Part shown: positions 27,857 through 35,717 of the stretch, piece after piece
Layout: every line of letters begins with the position of its first letter
Numbering within the stretch: position 1 is the first letter of the stretch
Assembly (NCBI GenBank): GCA_947503555.1
Contig: CANNEE010000001.1
Coordinates: forward strand, 547,149 to 611,148
DNA length: 64,000 nt
Direction: 5' to 3'
From: an uncultured Shewanella sp.
GTDB taxonomy: Bacteria > Pseudomonadota > Gammaproteobacteria > Enterobacterales > Shewanellaceae
Notes under the pieces: generated by a model
Seen by the model: only the letters and a program-made list of their open reading frames with translations
Database searches by the model: none
Told to the model about the DNA's origin: nothing
Position numbers and translations under genes: made by a program

Positions 27857-27884
27857 ATAAAAAAAGGGGCCGGTTGCAGCCCCC
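27857..27884 (-). terminator. Terminator-like hairpin between ridA and dpaL
   Basis: On the minus strand GGGGC-TGCAACCG-GCCCC is followed by TTTTTTTATTT, ending about 20 bp before the dpaL start. It should stop a share of transcripts after ridA and may set the ridA to dpaL ratio. There is little room for a separate dpaL promoter. Confidence 0.7.
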
Positions 27885-27895
27885 GAAGTCAATAA

Positions 27896-28279
27896 TTACT
27901 TAACAAAAGCAATTGCTTCAACTTCAACCAAGGCATCTTTTGGTAGACGTGCTGCCTGAACGCAAGAACGTGCTGGCGCCACCTCAGTACCAAACATTTC
28001 ACTGTAAACCTCATTAAAAGCGGCAAAGTTTTCCATATCTGAAAGGAAACAAGTGGTTTTCAATACTGTATCCATGCCTGCGCCTGCGGCTTCTAATACT
28101 GCTTTCAAGTTTTCCAGCGACTTACGTGATTGCTCCTTAATTCCACCTTCAACAAATGCCATGGTCTCGGCATCAAGCGGCAATTGACCAGAGGTGAAAA
28201 CCAAGTTACCAAATCCCATACCTTGTGAATAAGGGCCGATAGCTGCTGGTGCTAAATCTGTATGAATTTTCTGTTTCAT
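27896..28279 (-). CDS. ridA: RidA family enamine/imine deaminase
   Basis: A 127-residue RidA/YjgF/TdcF-family protein. RidA enzymes hydrolyse 2-aminoacrylate and related imines released by PLP lyases, preventing damage to other PLP enzymes. Family segments seen are APAAIGPYSQGM, LVFTSGQLPLD, and the C-terminal ARSCVQAARLPKDALVEVEAIA with the conserved Arg and Glu of the active site. The start at 28279 (MKQKIHTDLAP) gives the standard length; the open frame upstream overlaps the end of the regulator gene. It sits directly upstream of dpaL, whose chemistry produces exactly this intermediate. Confidence 0.93.
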   Translation of the reverse strand: MKQKIHTDLAPAAIGPYSQGMGFGNLVFTSGQLPLDAETMAFVEGGIKEQSRKSLENLKAVLEAAGAGMDTVLKTTCFLSDMENFAAFNEVYSEMFGTEVAPARSCVQAARLPKDALVEVEAIAFVK

Positions 28280-28301
28280 AGCGAGTTCTCTTGTTAATAA
28301 A

Positions 28302-28982
28302 TCACGATTTAAATTCACGAATATATTTGTAAACGGCGTGGCGTGTGATCCCTAAGCGTTCGGCAACCGTTGCCGTAGCTTCTTTTAGTTCAAAAATGCC
28401 GTTTTCAAATAACTGCTTAGTGATGGCTTTATTCTTCCCCTTAAGGTTCACAGACTCATCTTGCTCCACATCCTTAATCGCCGTCTCTAACGCTTGACTA
28501 ATCACTTCGGTCGCACTCGCACTGAAGTTCTCACTCACAGAGTGACTGACCGATGCCATGTCAGGCATAAGCGTCTTAACAATTTCAGGAAATGGGTAAG
28601 ACAAATTCATATTGATACAGAATAAGCCTATCGGTTTATTGTTCTCCCCCGCGAGCACACAGGTTGTCGATTTCAGTAACGAGCCATCTTTGCTATTAGT
28701 GAAATAACTTTTTGGCGTCATCTCTCCGGTTTGCTCAAAGTGACGAATCATCTTTAAGCCTAAGTCGGTAATCGGAGATCCCACTTCACGACCTGTATGG
28801 TGACCATTAACAATTTTAACTACTGATTTTTCAAAGCTTTCAAATGAGTGGATAACCACCTCGCAATGAGGGCCAATAAAATCAGCCACGGTATCCGCCA
28901 ATCTAAAGTGGCTTTCTAACAAATCTCTGTCTTTATCTGAAAAATTCACACTCAGAGATTGGATTGCTGCACTATTCATTCT
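28302..28982 (-). CDS. YheO/DauR-like transcriptional regulator (PAS-like plus HTH)
   Basis: A 226-residue regulator. The N-terminal half is a YheO-like PAS domain (LADTVADFIGPHCEVVIHSFE, GREVGSPITDLGLKMI, SCVLAGENNKPIGLFCINMNL-like region). The C-terminus is a helix-turn-helix of the matching family (ATATVAERLGITRHAVYKYIREF). DauR, a member of this family, represses D-arginine catabolism. Here it is the first gene of the ridA-dpaL unit and divergent from the hydrolase-transporter genes, so it is the obvious candidate regulator of both arms. The ATG at 28982 is preferred to a TTG at 29045. Confidence 0.85.
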   Translation of the reverse strand, partial: RMNSAAIQSLSVNFSDKDRDLLESHFRLADTVADFIGPHCEVVIHSFESFEKSVVKIVNGHHTGREVGSPITDLGLKMIRHFEQTGEMTPKSYFTNSKDGSLLKSTTCVLAGENNKPIGLFCINMNLSYPFPEIVKTLMPDMASVSHSVSENFSASATEVISQALETAIKDVEQDESVNLKGKNKAITKQLFENGIFELKEATATVAERLGITRHAVYKYIREFKS

Positions 28983-29174
28983 TTCAGACCACTTTTGTGA
29001 ACTTAAACTATCAGTAATTGTATGCTTACAGTCAGCTAAACTCAAGACAACAATAAACTTTATGTAACTATATAAAACCTTCCTTGCTTACTTTACAAGC
29101 TAAAAATCAACTAAAGGTCATTTTATTTGACTAAAAACACATAAAAAACGCTAAAAACACAAAAATAGTAAACT

Positions 29175-29259
29175 AAAGTTAACCTTGCGACTTTGGTCAC
29201 ATTATTTAACTACAAAATAAGTAACATGCTAAAGCGTAACGTAACGAAAAGTTAACTTT
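29175..29259. promoter_or_regulatory. Paired palindromes, candidate operators in divergent promoter region
   Basis: AAAGTTAACCTT (29175-29186) and the perfect palindrome AAAGTTAACTTT (29248-29259) differ at one position. Their centres are 73 bp apart, close to seven helical turns. A short direct repeat CGTAACGTAACG lies between them at 29235-29246. The 349-bp spacer 28983-29331 otherwise holds no gene. Binding by the adjacent YheO-like regulator is inference. Confidence 0.5.
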
Positions 29260-29331
29260 AATAACGCAACTAGCCCAAGACTGCACCAATTTGAATAAGG
29301 TGTGGCAAATATAAAAAGCAAGAGGTCAACA

Positions 29332-30498
29332 ATGACTAACTATTTACAGCGTGGCTTTACCCAAGCTGAATTCGAGCACAGAACGGCTCGCGCTCAGCAA
29401 GTTATGCGAGAGCAGGAATTGGATGCAATGCTCTTTACAACGGAACCTAATGTCCGTTACTTCACTGGATTCCATACTCAATTCTGGCATAGCCCGACCC
29501 GTCCTTGGTTTGTTATTGTGCCTGCTGAAGGCAAGCCAATTGCCATTATTCCTGAGATTGGTGCCAGTGGCATGGCAAGTACTTGGATTGAGAACATCAT
29601 TACTTGGCCTTCTCCAAGACCTGAAGATGATGGTATTAGCCTAGTTGCCAGTGCTCTTAATTCTCTTCCTTGTCGCTTCGGCCGCGTTGGTGCCACTCTC
29701 GGCATTGAATCCCACCTTCGCATGCCGGTGAACAACTACCTCAAACTCACCACCTTAGTGAAAAAAGAGTTTGTTGACGTATCATTGGCCATGCATGGGC
29801 TTAGACAAATTAAGTCTCAAGCTGAAATCGAGAAAACACGCGAGATCTGTCGTATCACCAATCTGGGTTTCGACCGTATTCCCCAGTACGCCAGAATGGG
29901 AATGACAGAGCGCGAGATCTGTAAACAGTTCCGCATCGATATGTTGAGAGAAGGCGCCGATGAATGTCCTTATATCATTGCGGGATCTGGCCCTGATGGG
30001 TATGACAGCATCATTATGGGCCCTACCGACCGTGTTATTGAGCATGGCGATGTGCTCATCATAGACACAGGTGCTGTGCGAGATGGCTATTTCTCAGACT
30101 TTGACCGCAACTGGGCCTTTGGCACTGCCAGTGAGCAAACCAAAGCTGCCTATCGAGCCACCTATGAAGCGACGACTAAAGGCTTTGAAGCAGCCCGTCC
30201 AGGGGCAACCACTACTGATATTTACAACGCAATGTGGAAAGTGTTGGAAGCCAATGGCGCATTAGGTAACGACGTGGGCCGTCTTGGCCATGGCCTAGGC
30301 ATGGAGTTGACCGAGCGTCCGTCAAACACGGCCACGGACAATACCATTCTTAAGCCAGGTATGGTGATGACATTAGAGCCAGGTATGGTTTACGCACCGG
30401 GTAAATCTATGGTGCATGAAGAGAACATTGTAATTACTGAAGATGGTGCCGAGTGGCTCAGCGAGCGTGCTGCACCTGAACTTATCATCATCGACTAA
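29332..30498 (+). CDS. M24 family metallopeptidase/hydrolase (Xaa-Pro dipeptidase-like)
   Basis: A 388-residue enzyme with a creatinase-like N-terminal domain (about 1-150) and an M24 pita-bread domain. The five metal ligands are visible: the two Asp in IIDTGAVRDGYFSDFDRNWA, the His in GHGLGMELTERPS, and the two Glu in LEPGMVYAP and VHEENIVI. Members of this group include prolidases but also creatinase and ectoine hydrolase, so the substrate need not be a peptide. AAGAGG precedes the ATG at 29332. It heads a unit with a BCCT transporter 14 bp downstream. That context suggests it acts on the imported compound. Confidence 0.85.
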   Translation: MTNYLQRGFTQAEFEHRTARAQQVMREQELDAMLFTTEPNVRYFTGFHTQFWHSPTRPWFVIVPAEGKPIAIIPEIGASGMASTWIENIITWPSPRPEDDGISLVASALNSLPCRFGRVGATLGIESHLRMPVNNYLKLTTLVKKEFVDVSLAMHGLRQIKSQAEIEKTREICRITNLGFDRIPQYARMGMTEREICKQFRIDMLREGADECPYIIAGSGPDGYDSIIMGPTDRVIEHGDVLIIDTGAVRDGYFSDFDRNWAFGTASEQTKAAYRATYEATTKGFEAARPGATTTDIYNAMWKVLEANGALGNDVGRLGHGLGMELTERPSNTATDNTILKPGMVMTLEPGMVYAPGKSMVHEENIVITEDGAEWLSERAAPELIIID

Positions 30499-30512
30499 GG
30501 TAGGAATTGATT

Positions 30513-32096
30513 ATGTCTAACAACAATGGATTAACTCAAGGGCGACTGCTCTTTGTCAGTACCATTAGCTTTATCGTGCTGGTAGTACTATCCGGGATCC
30601 TATTCCCTGACAAACTCTATGAAGTCGGCATAGGTACCATGACTTACCTCACCGACACCTTTGGCTGGGTTTATATGGGCGGCTCATTCCTATTTGTGAT
30701 GACCATGTTCTATTTTGCTTTTAGTAAATATGGACAAATTAAACTCGGGCCGGATGATGCTAAACCTGAATTTAGTACCTTCTCATGGATAGGTATGTTG
30801 TTCTCGGCCGGTATGGGTACTGTAATGCTCTACTGGGGTGTGGCAGAACCTGTATATCACTACATGAATCCACTAGTCACCACAGGCATAGATGCACAAA
30901 CCGCTGAAGCGGCAGAGTTTGCAATGAAGCAAAGCTTTATTCACCAAGGTATTCAAGCTTGGTCTGGGTTCTCAGTGGTCGGTCTGATCGTCGGTTACTT
31001 GATGTATCGTAAAAAAGAGAGCGGGCTAATCAGTAATATTCTACTGCCTTGGGGCAAAAACAAAGCCAATGGCAACCTAGGTAAAGCGATTAATCTTATC
31101 TGTGTATTTGGCGCGATTGCGGGTATCTCAACCTCGCTTGGTCAAAGCGGCCTATCTTTAGGTATTAGCTTCTCTTACCTATTTGGTACACCAGATGCGC
31201 CATGGGTCATTTTCTTACTCGTTGGTTTCATTGCAGTTATCACTATTCTATGTACTACCACAGGTCTAGAAAAAGGGATTAAGCTACTCTCTGACTACAA
31301 TGCATATCTTTTAGTCGGTCTGATTCTACTTGTTGGTATAGTCGGCCCAACGACCACTATGATCAATGTATACTTCGACTCTATTGGTAACTATATCAAT
31401 GACTTCTTTAAAGATGCACTGATGCTACCAACCTTTGCAGCTGAAGATGAAGCATCATGGATCCGTGGCTGGCCTATCTACTACTATGCATGGGCAATCG
31501 CCTGGGCACCATTCGTAGGTCCATTCATTGCACGTGTCTCTAAGGGACGTACAGTAAAAGAATTCATCTTAGGTTCAATGATCCTGCCTTGCCTTGGCAT
31601 CTTTATCTGGGTAGCCTTCTTCGGCACTATCGGCATTATGTCTGAGCCAGAGACGTTGAAGGCTGCGGCAGCTTCATCTAAAGCGGCGACCTTTATCGTA
31701 TTAGAAGGTTTCCCTCTAGGCACAGTGATCTCCCTAGGTGTGGTGATAGCCCTATTTACCTGCTTTATCACTTCACTTAATAGCTCGACCTTTACCCTAG
31801 CGAGTATGTGTGAAGACGGTAGCGAAAACCCAAGTAACAAGATGAAAATCATCTGGGTTATCGCGCAGGCAGCCATGGCACTGACTCTGATGATGGGCAG
31901 TAAAACAGGTATTGATCTGCTGCAAAGTATCAGCCTTATCTTTGCCTTCCCACTTATGTTCGTACTCTTCCTGTGCATCATAAGTACCATCAAGATGTTT
32001 AAGGCTGAGTTTGAGCCTAATGCACAGCAACAGGTTGAGCAAACAGAAACGCCAACTGAAGCTGCCCTAGATATGACGGCAACAGAAAAAGCCTAA
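30513..32096 (+). CDS. BCCT family (betaine/carnitine/choline) transporter
   Basis: A 527-residue inner-membrane protein with about 12 hydrophobic segments. The BCCT signature is clear: FSAGMGTVMLYWGVAEPVYHY near the N-terminal third, and the tryptophan-rich WPIYYYAWAIAWAPFVGPFIARVSKGRT segment that lines the substrate site. BCCT carriers take up zwitterionic or quaternary ammonium compounds with sodium or by exchange. The ATG at 30513 follows TAGGA; a TTG two codons earlier is less likely. It is 14 bp after the M24 gene and 60 bp before the M20 gene. The substrate is probably that of the neighbouring hydrolases. Confidence 0.95.
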   Translation: MSNNNGLTQGRLLFVSTISFIVLVVLSGILFPDKLYEVGIGTMTYLTDTFGWVYMGGSFLFVMTMFYFAFSKYGQIKLGPDDAKPEFSTFSWIGMLFSAGMGTVMLYWGVAEPVYHYMNPLVTTGIDAQTAEAAEFAMKQSFIHQGIQAWSGFSVVGLIVGYLMYRKKESGLISNILLPWGKNKANGNLGKAINLICVFGAIAGISTSLGQSGLSLGISFSYLFGTPDAPWVIFLLVGFIAVITILCTTTGLEKGIKLLSDYNAYLLVGLILLVGIVGPTTTMINVYFDSIGNYINDFFKDALMLPTFAAEDEASWIRGWPIYYYAWAIAWAPFVGPFIARVSKGRTVKEFILGSMILPCLGIFIWVAFFGTIGIMSEPETLKAAAASSKAATFIVLEGFPLGTVISLGVVIALFTCFITSLNSSTFTLASMCEDGSENPSNKMKIIWVIAQAAMALTLMMGSKTGIDLLQSISLIFAFPLMFVLFLCIISTIKMFKAEFEPNAQQQVEQTETPTEAALDMTATEKA

Positions 32097-32103
32097 GTAA
32101 GAC

Positions 32104-32137
32104 GCCCCTTGCTAATAACTGACCATTAGCAAGGGGC
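32104..32137 (+). repeat. 13-bp perfect hairpin after the BCCT gene
   Basis: GCCCCTTGCTAAT and ATTAGCAAGGGGC form a perfect 13-bp stem with an 8-nt loop. It is followed by A's, not T's, so it is not a standard terminator on the plus strand. It may protect the upstream mRNA from 3' decay and lower expression of the M20 gene. Confidence 0.7.
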
Positions 32138-32156
32138 AAAAAAGAGATATCAGAAT

Positions 32157-33308
32157 ATGAGCATAGAGAAGCAAGTCATCGATTGGCGTCACCAAATTCA
32201 TAAGCATCCAGAATTTGGCTTTGAGGAAGTCATGACATCAAAAATGGTTGCTGAAAAGTTAACAGAGTTTGGCTTAGAGGTTCACACCAATATAGGTAAA
32301 ACAGGGGTGGTGGGCATTCTAAAGTGCGGTGATAGCCAGCGTTCCATAGGTTTACGTGCCGATATGGATGCCTTACATATCACCGAGCAAAACACCTTTA
32401 AACATGCGTCAGTTCACAAAGGTGTTATGCACGCCTGCGGACATGATGGCCATACTGCTATGCTATTAGGTGCTGCTCATGAGTTAGCAAAAACACGTCA
32501 GTTTGACGGCACCGTCTATTTTATCTTCCAACCCGGAGAGGAACATGGTGTTGGCGCTAAAGCTATGATAGCCGACGGCCTCTTTAGTCGTTGGAACATA
32601 GATGCCGTTTATGCCATGCATAACTTACCTGGGATCCCTGAAGGACACTTTGTTACTCGTCCTAGTTCCATTATGGCAAGTGAAAGTAGCTTTGAAATCA
32701 CTATCAAAGCCACGGGCGGTCATGCTGCCATGCCACATATGGGAACTGACCCTATTGTGGTGGGAGCGCAAGTGGTCACAGCGATGCAGACATTAGTGTC
32801 ACGCAACCTCAGTGCAATACATGAGACAGCAGTTATTTCGGTCACAGAGTTTGCCACCAATGGCACAGTGAATGTGATCCCATCAGAAGTCACTATTAAG
32901 GGTGATACGCGAAGCTTTACCGACGAGGCGTTAGCCAAAATAGAAGCTGGCATAGAGCGTATTGTAAAAGGCCAATGCATTAGTGCTGGCGTTGATTACG
33001 AATATCACTTTAACAATAGTTTTCTATCAACCATAAATACGCCTACCCAAACAGAAAGCGCGGTAAAAGCCGCCATTAAAGTGGTAGGAGAAGATAAGGT
33101 AAATGGTAGCTGTGAGCCCTTTACCATCAGTGAAGACTTCTCTTTCATGCTAAGAGAAAGAGATGGCTGCTACATTTTAGTAGGCAACGGACAGGGGGAG
33201 TGCGGCGGCACCGCCTTGCACAATCCTCACTATGATTTCAACGATAAGGTATTGATGACAGGAGTCAAATACTGGCAAGCCCTTGTCGAGCAGGAACTAG
33301 CAGTATAA
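32157..33308 (+). CDS. M20 family amidohydrolase (hippurate hydrolase-like)
   Basis: A 383-residue cytosolic metallohydrolase of the M20D/amidohydrolase group, which splits N-acyl or amide bonds of amino acids. Seen are HPEFGFEE, GLRADMDALHI, the metal-binding HACGHDGHTAMLLGAA with the conserved CGHDGH, FQPGEEHGVGAKAMI with the catalytic Glu, and HNLPG; a dimerisation domain with GGHAAMPHMG follows. E. coli also keeps an M20 enzyme (YgeY) beside DpaL. The partner genes here suggest removal of an acyl group from an amino compound. The acyl group and substrate are unknown. Confidence 0.9.
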   Translation: MSIEKQVIDWRHQIHKHPEFGFEEVMTSKMVAEKLTEFGLEVHTNIGKTGVVGILKCGDSQRSIGLRADMDALHITEQNTFKHASVHKGVMHACGHDGHTAMLLGAAHELAKTRQFDGTVYFIFQPGEEHGVGAKAMIADGLFSRWNIDAVYAMHNLPGIPEGHFVTRPSSIMASESSFEITIKATGGHAAMPHMGTDPIVVGAQVVTAMQTLVSRNLSAIHETAVISVTEFATNGTVNVIPSEVTIKGDTRSFTDEALAKIEAGIERIVKGQCISAGVDYEYHFNNSFLSTINTPTQTESAVKAAIKVVGEDKVNGSCEPFTISEDFSFMLRERDGCYILVGNGQGECGGTALHNPHYDFNDKVLMTGVKYWQALVEQELAV

Positions 33309-33433
33309 GCGTACATCCCTAACTGATTAACAAATTTGCTAAGCAAACGAGAGACTCGATATGGGGCGGTCGTTTGTGGCTCAATAATTAAAATAAAGGC
33401 GGCATTATGCATCCTAATGCCACCTGGGAGAAT

Positions 33434-34591
33434 ATGATGAAAACAGTAACTAAACTCAGTCTATCAGCAATCGCTGTGGCTATGGCCTTTACCGGCAGCA
33501 CTCAAATCGCTGCGGCAGAAGATGGTATCAAGGTCGGTGGCGCAGTACGAGTTAACTACTCATACAAAGAGTATGATGAAAGCTCTAAAGACAAACTTGG
33601 CGATCTTGATTTTGATATTTTTGCCATCAAATTCAGTGGCAAAAAAGGCGACTGGGGCTTAAAAGCTGAGTATCGCTTTACCGATAACACCAACTTTATT
33701 AAGTACGGTTATGGCTACTATGATGTCAATCCAGAGTGGCAAATCCAATTTGGTCTAAACCAAACTCCATTTGGTAATCGTGACTATATTTCTAACAGCT
33801 TCTGGTTCGGCATGCCTTACTATGTGGGCCTAGAAGATGATCATGATATCGGTATCAAGGCGACCTTCGATGATGGCACTTGGCACACAGATATCGCTTT
33901 CTACAAAAACTCAGAATATGATGCGACAGAAAATAAGCAATACGCACCAGACTTGTATACGGGTAGCTTCACCAAAGACGGGGTGACAACGACCTATAAC
34001 AACGAAGAAACTAACCAGCTAAACCTTCGCCAAACTTATACTCTGGCCCATGAAGGTGGCTCAACAACCCTTGGTGGCTCGCTACAGTATGGTCAGATCT
34101 ATAACAGTGTGACCAAGGAAACTGGCGATCGCTATGCTGCTGCTATCCACTTAGATAGCAAATACAATGATTGGAATCTTCAACTTCAAGCTCTGACCTA
34201 TGAATTTGATACCACAGACAGTGACGCAACTGACAACCAAAACCCAAACAAAATTGCAGTTGCTCTACTAGATTGGCAGTATGAAATTGCTTCTAAAGGT
34301 CAAATCTACAGCTTGAACCTGTCTAAAAGCTTTAAAGCAAGCTTTGGTAGCTTCAAAATCTATAATGATTTTGGTGTGATGACACCAGATGTTGCCGATA
34401 ACAGCTTTGATAACAGCTACCAAAACGTCACTGGTGTTTCCGTTTCTTCTGGCCCTATCTTTGCCCAATTTGACTTTATCATGGGTAAAAACATGACCTT
34501 CTCTACAGAGAAAGACGATCATGTTGGTCTGCCTATGGCAGGCGATGGTTGGGATCAAAGAGTCAACATTAACATCGGCTATTACTTCTAA
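33434..34591 (+). CDS. Outer-membrane porin, phosphate-selective porin-like
   Basis: A 385-residue secreted beta-barrel protein. It has a signal peptide (MMKTVTKLSLSAIAVAMAFT, cleavage near AAA/ED), many short amphipathic strands with aromatic pairs, and a C-terminal strand ending YYF, as required for barrel assembly. The segments KFSGKKGDWGLKAEYRF and FGLNQTPFGNRDYISNSFW resemble OprO/OprP-type porins. It is 125 bp downstream of the M20 gene on the same strand and likely serves outer-membrane entry of the substrate of this cluster. Two adjacent ATG codons (33434 and 33437) make the start slightly uncertain. Confidence 0.87.
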   Translation: MMKTVTKLSLSAIAVAMAFTGSTQIAAAEDGIKVGGAVRVNYSYKEYDESSKDKLGDLDFDIFAIKFSGKKGDWGLKAEYRFTDNTNFIKYGYGYYDVNPEWQIQFGLNQTPFGNRDYISNSFWFGMPYYVGLEDDHDIGIKATFDDGTWHTDIAFYKNSEYDATENKQYAPDLYTGSFTKDGVTTTYNNEETNQLNLRQTYTLAHEGGSTTLGGSLQYGQIYNSVTKETGDRYAAAIHLDSKYNDWNLQLQALTYEFDTTDSDATDNQNPNKIAVALLDWQYEIASKGQIYSLNLSKSFKASFGSFKIYNDFGVMTPDVADNSFDNSYQNVTGVSVSSGPIFAQFDFIMGKNMTFSTEKDDHVGLPMAGDGWDQRVNINIGYYF

Positions 34592-34653
34592 GATTACTTC
34601 TAAATTAGTAGTACAGTTTACACCCTAACTGTGCACTACACTTAGAGTAGAAA

Positions 34654-34690
34654 ATAAGGCCTGCGAACATGCAGGCCTTAACTTTTTCCC
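34654..34690 (+). terminator. Terminator of the porin gene
   Basis: AAGGCCTGC and GCAGGCCTT form the stem, followed by AACTTTTTCCC. Confidence 0.85.
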
Positions 34691-35548
34691 TTATTGATTA
34701 GCATAGTTCTCTAGAAGACGTTTCCCCTCTCGCTTGCGAATACTGGCCATATTCAGCCAAAAGCTATGGGTAAGAGCTTGATGTCGACGATACCATTGGT
34801 GCGAAACAGGTAAAAACCAAAATACCTGCATAAAGCTAGGCGATAACTCCACCAACTGACCCTGTAATCCTAAATCCTCTATATATCTATCCCCTATCGC
34901 TTTCTCGATAACATAACCATCTAAACGCCCCTTGGCGACTAAAGGTAGTGCTTCTTTGGCATTGAGATTTCGCTTTGGCAGCACGCCCAAGTTATCAAGC
35001 TTATGATAAGCAATATAGCCAAAGGGAGCGCCTATGCCATTTTGTACTCCAGTGAAACTCTGACCATTCCAGCGCAAATCTGAGTGAATACGCGAATAGA
35101 CAGGATAATTCACAAGCCACAAGGCTTTGCTAATATCAAGCTGCGTAGCCGATTTAGGAAACACAGCCCACTCTTCTCTCTCCTTAGACCAAATAGTGGC
35201 AAAGAGGCCATCCAACCTACCTTGCTTCACCTCTTGAATGCATCTTTTCCAAGGCAAAGATGTAATGCTTAAATTAATACCTAGCTCTCTAGCTGTCAGT
35301 AACAAAAGGTCAACCAGTACACCTCTTTCACCTAAGGCAAGATTCTGAGTTACAGTATCACCATTGATAAAAGGCATATTATTTTGCGATTCGATACATA
35401 ACCTGAAAGTCAGTGCTTGGCTGGCTTGATAAGAAGGGCTTTGAGGCTCACTAGCAGGCACCTCAAAAGAATAAAAACAAACAAGGAATGCCAGTATTAT
35501 TGTCGCACAGATCCCTCTTTTCCTGCGGCTAAATAAACATAAGCTCAT
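34691..35548 (-). CDS. Family 3 extracellular solute-binding protein
   Basis: A 285-residue periplasmic protein with an N-terminal signal segment (IILAFLVCFYSFEVPASE) and the type II periplasmic binding fold of amino-acid binding proteins: FRLCIESQNNMPF, a first lobe with GVLVDLLLLTARELGI, and KQGRLDGLFATIW. No permease or ATPase is adjacent, so it is an orphan that may feed a transporter encoded elsewhere or a sensor. AGAGGA precedes the ATG. It is convergent with the porin of the diaminopropionate cluster and its link to that cluster is unclear. Confidence 0.83.
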   Translation of the reverse strand: MSLCLFSRRKRGICATIILAFLVCFYSFEVPASEPQSPSYQASQALTFRLCIESQNNMPFINGDTVTQNLALGERGVLVDLLLLTARELGINLSITSLPWKRCIQEVKQGRLDGLFATIWSKEREEWAVFPKSATQLDISKALWLVNYPVYSRIHSDLRWNGQSFTGVQNGIGAPFGYIAYHKLDNLGVLPKRNLNAKEALPLVAKGRLDGYVIEKAIGDRYIEDLGLQGQLVELSPSFMQVFWFLPVSHQWYRRHQALTHSFWLNMASIRKREGKRLLENYANQ

Positions 35549-35667
35549 CGCAACTTCCTCTATGACCTTTATATTATTAAATTTAGCTCAATTAGCTCGC
35601 TAAATGACACCTCTTTAGTGACTTTTCTCTAGATTTCCAATCACTCATATCTGCAGCACTAGATAAC

Positions 35668-35693
35668 AAAAAGGCCAGCATATGCTGGCCTTC
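35668..35693 (-). terminator. Terminator of the S8 protease gene
   Basis: GGCCAGCATATGCTGGCC is a perfect palindrome, followed on the minus strand by TTTTTGTT. Confidence 0.88.
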
Positions 35694-35717
35694 ATACTTA
35701 GTTAAGCTGTTGAGAGG

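Noticed and set aside
29332-33308. Ectoine degradation cluster (DoeA/DoeB) from the M24 and M20 genes
   Set aside because: The M24 sequence is not close to DoeA as I recall it, DoeB belongs to the AstE/AspA-type family and not M20, and dpaL plus ridA point to diaminopropionate.
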